From a virus, in the IMG/VR virus record IMGVR_UViG_3300028763_000006, positions 1-64,000 of that record: a stretch of 64,000 nt of DNA; one strand, written 5' to 3'. The notes under the pieces are model-generated. The model was not told the DNA's origin. It saw only the letters and a list, made by a program, of their open reading frames with translations, and did not search any database. Every line of letters begins with the position of its first letter. Position 1 is the first letter of the stretch. This document shows, piece after piece, positions 8,320 to 17,180 of this stretch. The translations under genes and the position numbers were made by a program.

Positions 8320-9660
8320 TTATTTAACTCCGATTAAAGCATCATTTTCCATAGTTAAAAAATTTGTATTAAAATCAAATCTTACTTGTTCTTCATGATG
8401 TTCTCCATCTCTCAATTTTAATATTTTAAGCCTATAAATATTATTTCTTTTCATTTCTGGATTCCTAATAATACCCCAAACAGAATCAGCGGTATCTGCA
8501 ATTGCCTTACTTTCAGGAATAGCAGCAAGATTAATATCTGATGCACCCCAAACACTTTTATCTGTTTGAGTTGCTGTTATAACTGCACATTCATATTTAT
8601 CAGCAATTCGTCTTAATCCTTCAGCTAAATGTTTACCTTTTAAATATAACATATTTGAGATATCAAATCCTTTTTCAATTGACATAATATTTATATAATC
8701 TACAATTACCATCCCAACTTTAATTCTTTTAACTTCTTCAAATTTTTTAATATAATTGTCAATATCAGTAACAGTACAATCACTAGTATTATATTTTTTT
8801 ACATATATTTTACCAGGTTGTGAATCAAATAATCCACCAACTGTTGATTGTGATTTGATATTGTTCAATTTGTGCTTCATATAAGTTGAATCTTTTGATT
8901 TCTCATCATATTCATCTACATTTATTTTAAGCCTCATTGAACCTAACCTTTTCATTACTTTCCTTGTTGCCATTTCTAATGTAATAAGTAGAACATTAGC
9001 TCCAGCATTTGCTGCGTTAGTTGCTATATTATGTAGCCACATTGATTTTCCAACATTGGTTTCTCCCATTATAACATTAAATGTAGATTTACTCCATCCT
9101 CCACCTAATATATTATCTATACTTGGCCAACCTGATGGAATACAATTCTTTGAAATCATTTGTTTATGAGATTCAGGATCATCAAAATCTGAACCTAAAT
9201 CATTATCATCATCATCTACCATAAGTACATTTGAAAACATGCCTTTCATTTTTTGAGCTATTTCAAGAGCATTATCATAATTAACTTCTTCAATTCCTCT
9301 AACCATATCAATACTTTTTAGTACGTCACCTTTTAATTGGTTTTGAATTTTCCATCCTTTAAACATAGGAAGTAACCATTCAGGACTGAAATCACTGTTA
9401 TCAGATTGAAGAAGTAATTTTATAACTTTATCATTTATTTTGTTATCAGAATCAGCAAGTTTAACCATTGAATAAATTTGTTGAGAACTTGGTACAGTAT
9501 GACTTTCACTTTTAATATATTCTTCTCTTATTACAGTGTAAATAAATTGTATATCAGAATTTCTAAAGAAAAAAGGATCTACTTTGGAAAATTGGTCAGG
9601 ATTGTCCAATATGTGAACAAAGTAATGTTTTTCCATGTTTGTGTTTGTTGTATCTGCCAT
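8320..9660 (-). CDS. Replicative DNA helicase, DnaB/gp41 type
   Basis: The 446-residue protein has a helical N-terminal domain, an acidic linker around 148-162, and a RecA-fold motor. The Walker A is G-E-T-N-V-G-K-S at 199-206, and a Walker B strand (V-G-M-V-I-V-D-Y-I-N-I-M) is followed by the typical A-T-Q-T block. The length and domain order fit T4 gp41 and bacterial DnaB, the 5'-3' hexameric helicases that open the fork. It is co-directional with uvsX upstream and nrdJ downstream. No primase gene is visible in the window. Confidence 0.88.
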   Translation of the reverse strand: MADTTNTNMEKHYFVHILDNPDQFSKVDPFFFRNSDIQFIYTVIREEYIKSESHTVPSSQQIYSMVKLADSDNKINDKVIKLLLQSDNSDFSPEWLLPMFKGWKIQNQLKGDVLKSIDMVRGIEEVNYDNALEIAQKMKGMFSNVLMVDDDDNDLGSDFDDPESHKQMISKNCIPSGWPSIDNILGGGWSKSTFNVIMGETNVGKSMWLHNIATNAANAGANVLLITLEMATRKVMKRLGSMRLKINVDEYDEKSKDSTYMKHKLNNIKSQSTVGGLFDSQPGKIYVKKYNTSDCTVTDIDNYIKKFEEVKRIKVGMVIVDYINIMSIEKGFDISNMLYLKGKHLAEGLRRIADKYECAVITATQTDKSVWGASDINLAAIPESKAIADTADSVWGIIRNPEMKRNNIYRLKILKLRDGEHHEEQVRFDFNTNFLTMENDALIGVK

Positions 9661-9727
9661 ATAAAAGTATTATATAAAAATTGTATTATTGTTTATTTAT
9701 TATCTATTATTTAATTATTATTTGTAT

Positions 9728-10972
9728 TTAAACAAATAATTTATCATCAGAATCAAGATCAAATTCTTCTGAAGTTAGCATATCTTTATCTTCAATTTCA
9801 TTCAATCTTTCATCAATTTCTTCTAATTCTTTCATACATTCTTCATATGAAGGATATTTGAAATAATCAAAAATAATTGGATCCATTTTTTCTAATACTT
9901 CTTGAGTAAATACTTTTCTATTGAATAATTGTGTTGCGGCAACTGATTTATCCAAATGTTTAACATACCATCTATTTGTTGGCTGATAAGTTATTTCGCC
10001 TGTTTCTTTATTTAATACTGGTTTAACTTTTGCTATACCAATCTTACTGAAATTTTCAGGAGTACAAAACAAATCCAATCCTTTAAATGGATTAATACCT
10101 TTTGTGTGATCAATTTCAAATTTAACCTTTTTTGGTTTAGCCAATCTATTTTTTCCGGCTTTTGCTGTAATCACAGAGCCAGAACGACCAAGATCCATCT
10201 CATCTTCTTCACCAGTTTTCAACTTTGCATCACTTAAAAATACAATACTACTAGCAGCATAATATAAACCTTCTCCACCTGACATGATTGTTTGAGGAAA
10301 CATATCTTGAGTTAAATAAACGTGATTAGTTGCTACCAATGGAATTCCTAAAAAACCTAAATCATTTGTGATAAGTCTAACAAGAGATTTGATTTGTTTT
10401 GCACGTGTCATATCTTGTTTAATATCTAATTTAAGAGTATCAGCTTTTTCTTTTTCTGAAGATAACATACCAATTGAATCTAAAAAGAAAATTGTTTTTG
10501 AAACATCCATTCCTTTTTCCTTAAGTTTTGTCATATCATCTAACATTGATGTCATAAACATTTTGATTTTTTCAACAATATTAGTTCTAATTAACATAAA
10601 TTTATTTGAATCAGATGTATCAATACCATACATATCGAAATCAGATTTTTCAATAGAAAACTCAGTATCAATCCATACAATATTATATCCTATTTTTTGC
10701 GCATTTCTAGCAATGTTAAGAGAAAGAAAAGATTTACCTGTTTGCTTTGGTCCAGCCAAAAGAGTTATTCTATTATTAGATATTCCACCATGTAAAATAC
10801 TTTTAGATAAAAGAGCATCTAAAATATAAACACCAGTTGAAATAAAACTTTTTTCCTTTTCAAAATCCTCAATTGATATAATCTCTTTTTTTGACATAGT
10901 ATCTATCAATCCAGAAATGTTAGAAAAATTAAAACTATTTTTTTGTGAAGTTTGTGTGGTTTTTTTTGCCAT
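9728..10972 (-). CDS. uvsX: UvsX/RecA-type recombinase
   Basis: The 414-residue protein has a Walker A A-G-P-K-Q-T-G-K-S at 73-81, the W-I-D-T-E block near 100, a Walker B I-F-F-L-D-S ending at D165, and a V-A-T-N-H block. This is the RecA-fold order in phage UvsX proteins. UvsX coats single-stranded DNA and pairs it with homologous duplex, which starts recombination-dependent replication. The last 40 residues are acidic, as in RecA tails. It is the first gene of the replication block, facing away from the structural block across a 250-bp AT-rich divergent region. Confidence 0.85.
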   Translation of the reverse strand: MAKKTTQTSQKNSFNFSNISGLIDTMSKKEIISIEDFEKEKSFISTGVYILDALLSKSILHGGISNNRITLLAGPKQTGKSFLSLNIARNAQKIGYNIVWIDTEFSIEKSDFDMYGIDTSDSNKFMLIRTNIVEKIKMFMTSMLDDMTKLKEKGMDVSKTIFFLDSIGMLSSEKEKADTLKLDIKQDMTRAKQIKSLVRLITNDLGFLGIPLVATNHVYLTQDMFPQTIMSGGEGLYYAASSIVFLSDAKLKTGEEDEMDLGRSGSVITAKAGKNRLAKPKKVKFEIDHTKGINPFKGLDLFCTPENFSKIGIAKVKPVLNKETGEITYQPTNRWYVKHLDKSVAATQLFNRKVFTQEVLEKMDPIIFDYFKYPSYEECMKELEEIDERLNEIEDKDMLTSEEFDLDSDDKLFV

Positions 10973-11223
10973 CTTTAATTTAATTATTTTTTATTATAAC
11001 AATCAGATATTATATGAAACAGTACATAAAAAGTTTTCATAATATTATTAGTTTCACAAATAAGATTGATATAATTACATACGTTGTATAATTAGTTTAA
11101 ATACTAATATATGTATTAATTTTATACACAAAATCGACAAAAGTTTTAAATATATTAGTATATTATTTTTGAATCGAACCTATTCAAAAATATATATAAT
11201 TCAAAATTAATATTATAAGATTT
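10973..11223. promoter_or_regulatory. Divergent intergenic region between replication and structural blocks
   Basis: This 251-bp gap separates uvsX (minus) from the first gene of the plus-strand block. It is very AT-rich with repeated TTAGTATA/ACTAATAT-like pieces, but no clear TTTG-N19-TAnnTTTG promoter and no ORF of interest. Promoters in both directions are expected here, although I cannot place them. Confidence 0.35.
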
Positions 11224-11625
11224 ATGGAATTCTACATAGTGTTCGTGAAAAACCGAAAAAAACTTGATAAATATATAAAAATAAATAAAATTCGTAACAA
11301 AACTATAATAGATATCAGACAACAATTGGATGATCATGGTTTAGAGGATGTAAACGAATGGAAAGAATATTTTAATCTTATAATTTATACTAAGATATCT
11401 CAAACAATAAGAAAAAATAAAGATGTATATTATATACCAAATTTACACAAAATTAATACATTAGAAATTGATGATATATTTCAAATAAAAGAAAATTTAA
11501 TAGGAAAAATAAATTTTAACTTATTATTTTTTTATGAAGATTTCAAAGACAATCAAAAACTATTTGATGATTTACTATCAAGCATTTCTTTATTTGACTC
11601 AATTCAAATAATTAGAGATTATTAA
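11224..11625 (+). CDS. Hypothetical protein, 133 aa
   Basis: No family is recognised. The N-terminal part is basic (residues 10-30). The C-terminal half alternates strands and helices: a Y-Y-I-P-N-L strand, the L-L-F-F-Y-E-D-F block, then L-F-D-S-I-Q-I-I-R-D-Y at the end. This is suggestive of a small alpha/beta domain. It opens the plus-strand block, 50 bases before the first large structural gene, which has its own candidate late-promoter motif. It may therefore be expressed separately from the baseplate genes. Confidence 0.6.
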   Translation: MEFYIVFVKNRKKLDKYIKINKIRNKTIIDIRQQLDDHGLEDVNEWKEYFNLIIYTKISQTIRKNKDVYYIPNLHKINTLEIDDIFQIKENLIGKINFNLLFFYEDFKDNQKLFDDLLSSISLFDSIQIIRDY

Positions 11626-11634
11626 TATTCAGCA

Positions 11635-11655
11635 GAAGTTTTTTTTATATATAAG
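11635..11655 (+). promoter_or_regulatory. Candidate phage late-promoter motif
   Basis: GAAG followed by a T-run and ATATATAAG lies 20 bases before the first baseplate gene. Closely similar strings precede other structural genes on both strands (43781-43800 minus, 52976-53000 plus, 58486-58511 plus; a weaker form at 19033-19060). It resembles neither the TTTG/TAnnTTTG host promoter nor a terminator. Confidence 0.4.
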
Positions 11656-11674
11656 ATAAATTATATAAATAAAA

Positions 11675-13705
11675 ATGGCGCATTATTCTGAAATGGATTT
11701 TTTATTTGACAGTGAAACAAATAGAAATTCAATCACACAGCAGTTAAATAATACAAGTGTTGGAAATACTCATAGCATTTTTAATTCTAAATATACGGTA
11801 TATAAAAAGAATGATAAAAGTGTTCTTGTTGCAGGAACCAATAAAATAAAAGCATATACACAGGAGAATATATATAATAATGAAAATAATAGTATAAATC
11901 CTTATGTTAAAATATTAAAAGATCCTACATTTAATACACTTGCACCTAAACCAGGAGCAGGATTAAGATTGAAACCATCATATTTTGCTTATCTACGTGA
12001 TTTAGGAGTATATCCTATTAATAGAATGGCTATTCTTAGAAGATATCCAGAAGGAGTTTTTGTACCTGAAAATTTGGGACTTATGAACGCTGAACCAGTA
12101 TCTACTATAATTGGATGGATTAAGCAAGATGATAATTTTGGAACCATAAATTTCAATGAAACTTGGGGAATTACAAACAAAAGATTTGATGAAAAAATAG
12201 CGGACATTGTTAAAAAAGTAACAAAAGTTGATATCGCTAACATTATACCTATACCAAGTTTTGCTCAAGGAATGTTATTTGAGATATACAAAAAAATGGG
12301 ATTGACAGGAGCAGGAGTGAATGAGGAGGCTGATAATGGCTCACCAAATTATTGGGGACTTAATAATATACCAATAGGGGATCCTAATGTATTAAAAGAA
12401 GGACCTTTCAGAGACCCAGAAACACAAAACATAAAATCATCTTTCAGTTTTGAGCTAATTACTGTATATGAGCAAAAATTGGTAGGTGAAGTTGATCCAG
12501 GTTCAGCAATGTTAGATATATTAGATAATATATATGCAATGGGCACATCAAATATGTCATTCTATTGGAGCGATTCATCAAAAATAATGCAAAAGGCAAA
12601 AGGTGCTGTAGATAAAAGAGGAAATAATTTAAGTGAATGGTGGGATTTAGTAGTGACAATAACAGAAAGTTTTTGGGAAACATTGAAAACATTATTCACA
12701 GAATTCACAACAGAAGCAACAGTGGCAGCAAAAACTTTATTAACAACAGAATCGACAAAAGATAAAAAAACTCAAGCAGAAAATGAAGCAGCCACAAAAA
12801 AAAGTCAAGAAAATCGAGCAAAATATGTAGGATGGAAAGATAATGCATCTTCGAATAGAAACAAATATAAGAAAGGTACTCCAGACTATTTAAAATGGGA
12901 CAAAAAATATAATGATGATGTTGAAGCAATTAAAAAAATAGACAATGAAGGAAAAACAGATCCATTATCTGCAGCAAAACAAAGTGTCGAGACTAATAGT
13001 GCAACAGCTAAAGTTGCAGCATCTTCGTTATTGACTAAAATTGTTGGAGAAGGATTAAAAATAATTCAAAAAATATTAACTAGTACTGTTGCAATTCACA
13101 GATTTGAACTTAGAGGGTCAATAGAATTGATGACTGGAGGTCAAGATAGTGCTGCGCCTTGGCATTTAACAATAGGAAATCCATATTCCCCTTGGTTAAA
13201 TACAAGTCACATAATAGTAAAAACATGTTCAGTTGAAACAAGCAATGAAATGGGATTCAATGATATGCCTCAAAGATTAACTGCAAAATTTCAATGCGAA
13301 TTTTCTAGATCATTAGGTAAACAAGAATTAATGAGAATGTTTAATAATACATACAGAAGAGAATATTCATCAATTCCAACAACTCCAATTCAATATCAAG
13401 GAGAAGTCAAGCCAGAGGCTGATAAAATATATGATGGAGGTAGTCTACCAGAAATAGTTGTAACACCAGATACTAATATGCCTGGTAACACTTCGGTATT
13501 AGACCCATCAATAGAAAATTATATGCACAGTAAGGATGGAAATTGGTACACATACAAACAAAGAAAGGCAATGGCTGCAAAAGCAGGAATTCAAAACTAT
13601 AGAGGAACTGCTGAGCAAAATACTCAATGGTTAGACTCTCTTAGGGCACAAGATAATGCTAATGGATTCGTTGATAAAGTTCAAAGTAATGATAACATAA
13701 CTTAA
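11675..13705 (+). CDS. Large baseplate/tail structural protein
   Basis: The 676-residue protein is read as a virion protein. Its signature block is S-F-S-F-E-L-I-T-V-Y-E-Q-K-L followed by V-D-P-G-S-A-M-L-D-I-L-D and M-G-T-S-N-M-S-F-Y around residues 250-305. I associate this with baseplate proteins of large myoviruses. The region after it (about 325-440) is rich in A, K, E and T and likely coiled coil. A further beta-rich part around 480-560 includes G-N-P-Y-S-P-W. The C-terminus has a small W-Y-T-Y-K-Q-R-K motif segment. It heads the hub gene block and follows a candidate late promoter at 11635. The exact baseplate position is unknown. Confidence 0.65.
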   Translation: MAHYSEMDFLFDSETNRNSITQQLNNTSVGNTHSIFNSKYTVYKKNDKSVLVAGTNKIKAYTQENIYNNENNSINPYVKILKDPTFNTLAPKPGAGLRLKPSYFAYLRDLGVYPINRMAILRRYPEGVFVPENLGLMNAEPVSTIIGWIKQDDNFGTINFNETWGITNKRFDEKIADIVKKVTKVDIANIIPIPSFAQGMLFEIYKKMGLTGAGVNEEADNGSPNYWGLNNIPIGDPNVLKEGPFRDPETQNIKSSFSFELITVYEQKLVGEVDPGSAMLDILDNIYAMGTSNMSFYWSDSSKIMQKAKGAVDKRGNNLSEWWDLVVTITESFWETLKTLFTEFTTEATVAAKTLLTTESTKDKKTQAENEAATKKSQENRAKYVGWKDNASSNRNKYKKGTPDYLKWDKKYNDDVEAIKKIDNEGKTDPLSAAKQSVETNSATAKVAASSLLTKIVGEGLKIIQKILTSTVAIHRFELRGSIELMTGGQDSAAPWHLTIGNPYSPWLNTSHIIVKTCSVETSNEMGFNDMPQRLTAKFQCEFSRSLGKQELMRMFNNTYRREYSSIPTTPIQYQGEVKPEADKIYDGGSLPEIVVTPDTNMPGNTSVLDPSIENYMHSKDGNWYTYKQRKAMAAKAGIQNYRGTAEQNTQWLDSLRAQDNANGFVDKVQSNDNIT

Positions 13706-13718
13706 AATAATAATTAAT

Positions 13719-13943
13719 ATGAAAATACTATCATTTGATAATAACGGAAATTATAGAATAAAAAGAGACTCTGATCAAAATAATCTTTTTGATATATTTC
13801 AAAAAAACATAGTCAATAATCTATCAATAGGCAAAAGAATATATATTGTACCTAGAGAATATGAAATGAGATTAGATAGAATATCTGAGCATCTATATGG
13901 ATCTTCTGATTATGTAGAAGAGTTAATGATTATAATGATTTGA
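13719..13943 (+). CDS. Baseplate wedge gp53-like protein, N-terminal part (frame broken)
   Basis: This 74-residue frame reads into R-I-Y-I-V-P-R-E-Y-E, then R-L-D-R-I-S-E-H-L-Y-G-S-S-D-Y-V-E-E-L-M-I-I. That is the core of gp53/LysM-like baseplate wedge proteins, which join wedge to hub. The family continues as N-D-L-I-S-P-Y-S-V-x-x-G, and exactly those residues are encoded next in the -1 frame (N-D at 13934-13939). The frame therefore breaks at about 13931-13936. One missing A (ATAATGAT where ATAAATGAT is expected) explains it. An assembly or sequencing deletion is most likely, and programmed slippage cannot be excluded. Joined, the two parts make about 162 residues, near the T4 gp53 size. 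Confidence 0.6.
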   Translation: MKILSFDNNGNYRIKRDSDQNNLFDIFQKNIVNNLSIGKRIYIVPREYEMRLDRISEHLYGSSDYVEELMIIMI

Positions 13944-14203
13944 TAAGTCCGTATTCTGTCAAAGAAGGACAATATATATATTTTTGTCAATATGAGGATT
14001 TGGTACAATTATACACAACAGATGAGATACCAACTCAGCAAGACAAGGCAAGACAAGCATTAATAAACTCTATTCAAACAGATAGAAACAAAAAGAATTT
14101 ATTTAATGATGCTAATTTACCAATATCAATAAAACCTACAATATTAAAGCAAGTTAGTGTAACAAATGACAACAAAATAAAAATAATAAATACCTTTGAA
14201 TAA
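13940..14203 (+). CDS. Baseplate wedge gp53-like protein, C-terminal part (frame broken)
   Basis: The second half of the gene broken at about 13934. The frame is open from before 13934 and encodes N-D-L-I-S-P-Y-S-V-K-E-G-Q-Y-I-Y-F, the continuation expected for a LysM-like wedge protein. The ATG at 13940 is probably not used as a real start. After the fold end (about L-V-Q-L-Y) the tail is helical and basic. The next gene, gp27-like, starts 14 bases later, so this part remains in the hub block. Confidence 0.55.
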   Translation: MISPYSVKEGQYIYFCQYEDLVQLYTTDEIPTQQDKARQALINSIQTDRNKKNLFNDANLPISIKPTILKQVSVTNDNKIKIINTFE

Positions 14204-14217
14204 AAAAATATTAAAAT

Positions 14218-15681
14218 ATGATACAAGTTATTGAAAAAGCTAAAATAAAAACAAAAGAATTGAATTTTCAATTATACGACAAAGCAGCAACAGATGTTTT
14301 TGTTCAATCTCTTGATTATGTGCCTCTTGTATTTATTAGTAAATTATTTGATACTAGTAATCCTCCACTAAATGGGACAACAATAGATCCAAGTGATATA
14401 ATATCACTAAAATTATTCAATGATAAATTCTTACCGTCAGTAGAATTATTTTGTGAGGATTCTCTTGGTGTCATATTCACAGATTTCTATCCTTTTGATC
14501 ATGATACAATAATAAGTGTATTTGTGAAATCTAGTTCGGAGCAGTTAATGCCATTAAGAATGGATTTTAGGTTAACAGAATTACAAACAATAAAATCTGA
14601 TCCTGAATCTCATGGATTACAATTTTTAATAAAAGGAATATTAGATGTAGATGATTTGCAATATTCAAATTATGAATCAATAAACGCTACTAGTTATCAA
14701 GCAATAAAACAATTAGCTCTTAGAATGAATTTAGGATTTGCATCAAACATTGATGATAGTGCGGATTCAATGAAATGGATAAATCCAAGTGACGTCAATC
14801 AAGTATTCATAAAAGATATAACAAAATATTCTTATGTTTCAGACCAATCTTTTGTTTGGACATTTATTGATTTTTATTACAACTTGAATTACGTTGATGT
14901 TCAAGCAGAATTAAATAGTGTATTAAAAGATGAATCTCATAGTTTAGCAAATCCTCAATTAGAAAAAGTTCCACAAGAAAAAAATGTACTTTTATATTTG
15001 AGTAATAATGATGCTCTCAAAGGAACAAATCAATACTTTAGTAAATTTAATATTATGAATCAATCATATAGTATAAATTTAGAATTATGCTATCAAACAT
15101 ATTCGACTTGGTACACAAAAAATTCCAACACTGTAACAAAGAAACTAATAACAGATTTAGAAACAGATGAAAATAAAGTAGGAAGTAAATTAAAAATATT
15201 AAAAGATAAGCAATCACAAATATTCAATAATAATGTAAATGATGAATATTTCATTGGTAAAATGGATGATGAAAATGTTCATGAAAATTATAACTATGCT
15301 AAATTATCAAATGAATACAATCTAATTTCAATGGAAAGAATGAAATTAGTTCTAACATTAGATGTTATAAATTTTTCAATAAAAAGATTTCAAAATATTA
15401 AAGTAGAAGTTTTTAATATTAATGATTTATTTTCAAATAATGCGAACACAAAAAAACCATTAAATAACATAAACAATAAACTATCTGGATTTTGGTATGT
15501 AACAGGAATAAATTACATATTTAAATACGAAGAAGGAGTAGAGCAAGAGATTACACTAATGAGAAGAGATCTTAATATAGATTATGGAAATGGAAACAAT
15601 GAACAACACGATTTATCTGCAGCAGCTACATCAAATAATGCAGGAGGAACAACTGTCAGCACAGGACCAAAAACAAAATAA
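14218..15681 (+). CDS. Baseplate hub protein, gp27-like
   Basis: The 487-residue protein lies directly before the remaining hub genes. The segment S-L-D-Y-V-P-L-V-F-I, then F-L-P-S-V-E-L-F, and I-I-S-V-F-V-K-S-S-S-E-Q shows the repeated barrel pattern of hub proteins of the gp27/gpD class. A later L-S-G-F-W-Y-V-T-G-I-N-Y with E-Q-E-I-T-L-M-R-R-D-L near the end is also typical of hubs. Such proteins trimerise below the tail tube and hold the gp5-like spike, here at 17181. Confidence is moderate because the match is from remembered family pattern. Confidence 0.6.
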   Translation: MIQVIEKAKIKTKELNFQLYDKAATDVFVQSLDYVPLVFISKLFDTSNPPLNGTTIDPSDIISLKLFNDKFLPSVELFCEDSLGVIFTDFYPFDHDTIISVFVKSSSEQLMPLRMDFRLTELQTIKSDPESHGLQFLIKGILDVDDLQYSNYESINATSYQAIKQLALRMNLGFASNIDDSADSMKWINPSDVNQVFIKDITKYSYVSDQSFVWTFIDFYYNLNYVDVQAELNSVLKDESHSLANPQLEKVPQEKNVLLYLSNNDALKGTNQYFSKFNIMNQSYSINLELCYQTYSTWYTKNSNTVTKKLITDLETDENKVGSKLKILKDKQSQIFNNNVNDEYFIGKMDDENVHENYNYAKLSNEYNLISMERMKLVLTLDVINFSIKRFQNIKVEVFNINDLFSNNANTKKPLNNINNKLSGFWYVTGINYIFKYEEGVEQEITLMRRDLNIDYGNGNNEQHDLSAAATSNNAGGTTVSTGPKTK

Positions 15682-15690
15682 TAATGAAAT

Positions 15691-17163
15691 ATGAGTATAG
15701 TTGGAATGATAACAAGTGAAATTTTAGGTAATATTAATGATACCAGTAGTAACAGTGCAAAATACATTAAAGGGTATTCTGATCAATCTGCATTAGGACA
15801 ATTATCTAATAGTATGATAGGCAATTCCTTAGGATTAACTCAAGGACAAACTGATGCATATGATCCTAATCACATATCAGATGCAAAGCAAGAAGAATTT
15901 TGGTATACATCTGATGATACAACTAAAAGTTTTGGTAGAGACGTACAAAAAAAATATGATTCTGATACTAACACATTCAAAAGATCATTAAATATAAAAG
16001 ATGATGATTTCTATTATGAAGATCCACTTATACCATCGTTTGAATTATTCTTTGAACAAAATTCTCCATTCTTTGTGGAAAATTATTCAATTGAGAATAG
16101 TTTTTCATCTTTTATAAATAAATACACTAGCATAAGTTCAACAGATTACACAAATAGATTTAAACTTTGGCAAGAATTTAGAAACACATTTTTTAAAATA
16201 TTCGAAAATACATTAAACGGTAAATCGAACAGAAACATATCGGCCAAATCATATTATATAACAAAAATTGACGGAATTAATAATTTAAATAATAAAATGA
16301 CTAAATATGGAGAAGATAAAATTACAATAACACTAAATGAAGATGTGTCTATGATAGGCTGGTATTTAGCTGAATTATATAATACTATGATTTATAGTTA
16401 TAAGAATAAACGACACATGTTTCCTGAGAATGTTTTGAGATTTAATATGATGATTCAAATAAATGATATGAGGAATTTTACTATTCCACAAAATAAATCT
16501 ACATCATCTGATAATACATCAATTAATACTAATAATATAAATAATGATGTTAAAAATATTGCATCAAGCAAGTCATCAATAATATATACATTAAATGATT
16601 GCAATTTTAATTTTTTTGAGAGTAGAAATTATGGTGATAGTATAGAAATAGGAGGATATGGCAATGGAGTATCAAATACGCCATCCACAATTTCTTTTGA
16701 CATTTATTATAAATCAGTAGAAAGATCAAGTAGTTTTCCATTAATTAAAAATAGTTATACCATTGAACCATATGAAGATATTATAGCATCAAATGGTAAA
16801 TCTGATAATATTAGCAGTATAATGACTTATACCAAAGATTTGAAAGACATAGAAAGCAATAGTCCAATTCAATCTAAAGGATTTTTCAATAGTCTAATGA
16901 CTAAAGCTGAAACAACTATAAGTACAATAGGAAGCAACTATGTATCAAGTCTTGAAACAAAATTAAGAGAGTCAAGAGGATCAGCAGTAAATGGATTATT
17001 AAATCAATTCACTAAACTGACAGGCATAAATAAAATAGAGCCTGATAATGTTTATAACTCAGATTTTAACAACAGAACAAGTATAAAAAATCTTGGAAAA
17101 GAACTTGCTTCAGGATTATTAACAGATTTGATTGATGAAACAAAATCAGCTTTAAATTTTTAA
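15691..17163 (+). CDS. Baseplate/tail structural protein, 490 aa
   Basis: It lies between the gp27-like and gp5-like genes with gaps of 9 and 17 bases, so it is very likely a baseplate component. The N-terminal 80 residues are polar (S, N, D, Q rich). A central block reads D-D-F-Y-Y-E-D-P-L-I-P-S-F-E-L-F-F-E. A strongly patterned region M-I-G-W-Y-L-A-E-L-Y-N-T-M-I-Y-S-Y is followed by R-F-N-M-M-I-Q-I-N-D-M-R. The last suggests a tail-tube-like beta domain, perhaps a tube initiator such as gp48 or gp54. The exact identity is not established. Confidence 0.6.
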   Translation: MSIVGMITSEILGNINDTSSNSAKYIKGYSDQSALGQLSNSMIGNSLGLTQGQTDAYDPNHISDAKQEEFWYTSDDTTKSFGRDVQKKYDSDTNTFKRSLNIKDDDFYYEDPLIPSFELFFEQNSPFFVENYSIENSFSSFINKYTSISSTDYTNRFKLWQEFRNTFFKIFENTLNGKSNRNISAKSYYITKIDGINNLNNKMTKYGEDKITITLNEDVSMIGWYLAELYNTMIYSYKNKRHMFPENVLRFNMMIQINDMRNFTIPQNKSTSSDNTSINTNNINNDVKNIASSKSSIIYTLNDCNFNFFESRNYGDSIEIGGYGNGVSNTPSTISFDIYYKSVERSSSFPLIKNSYTIEPYEDIIASNGKSDNISSIMTYTKDLKDIESNSPIQSKGFFNSLMTKAETTISTIGSNYVSSLETKLRESRGSAVNGLLNQFTKLTGINKIEPDNVYNSDFNNRTSIKNLGKELASGLLTDLIDETKSALNF

Positions 17164-17180
17164 ATAAAATAATAAAATAA

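Noticed and set aside
10368-10829. 153-residue plus-strand ORF
   Set aside because: It lies antisense to the Walker motifs of uvsX; no protein-like pattern of its own.
12459-12929. Minus-strand ORFs of 65-77 residues
   Set aside because: Antisense to the large baseplate gene, hydrophobic only because of its A-rich coding strand.
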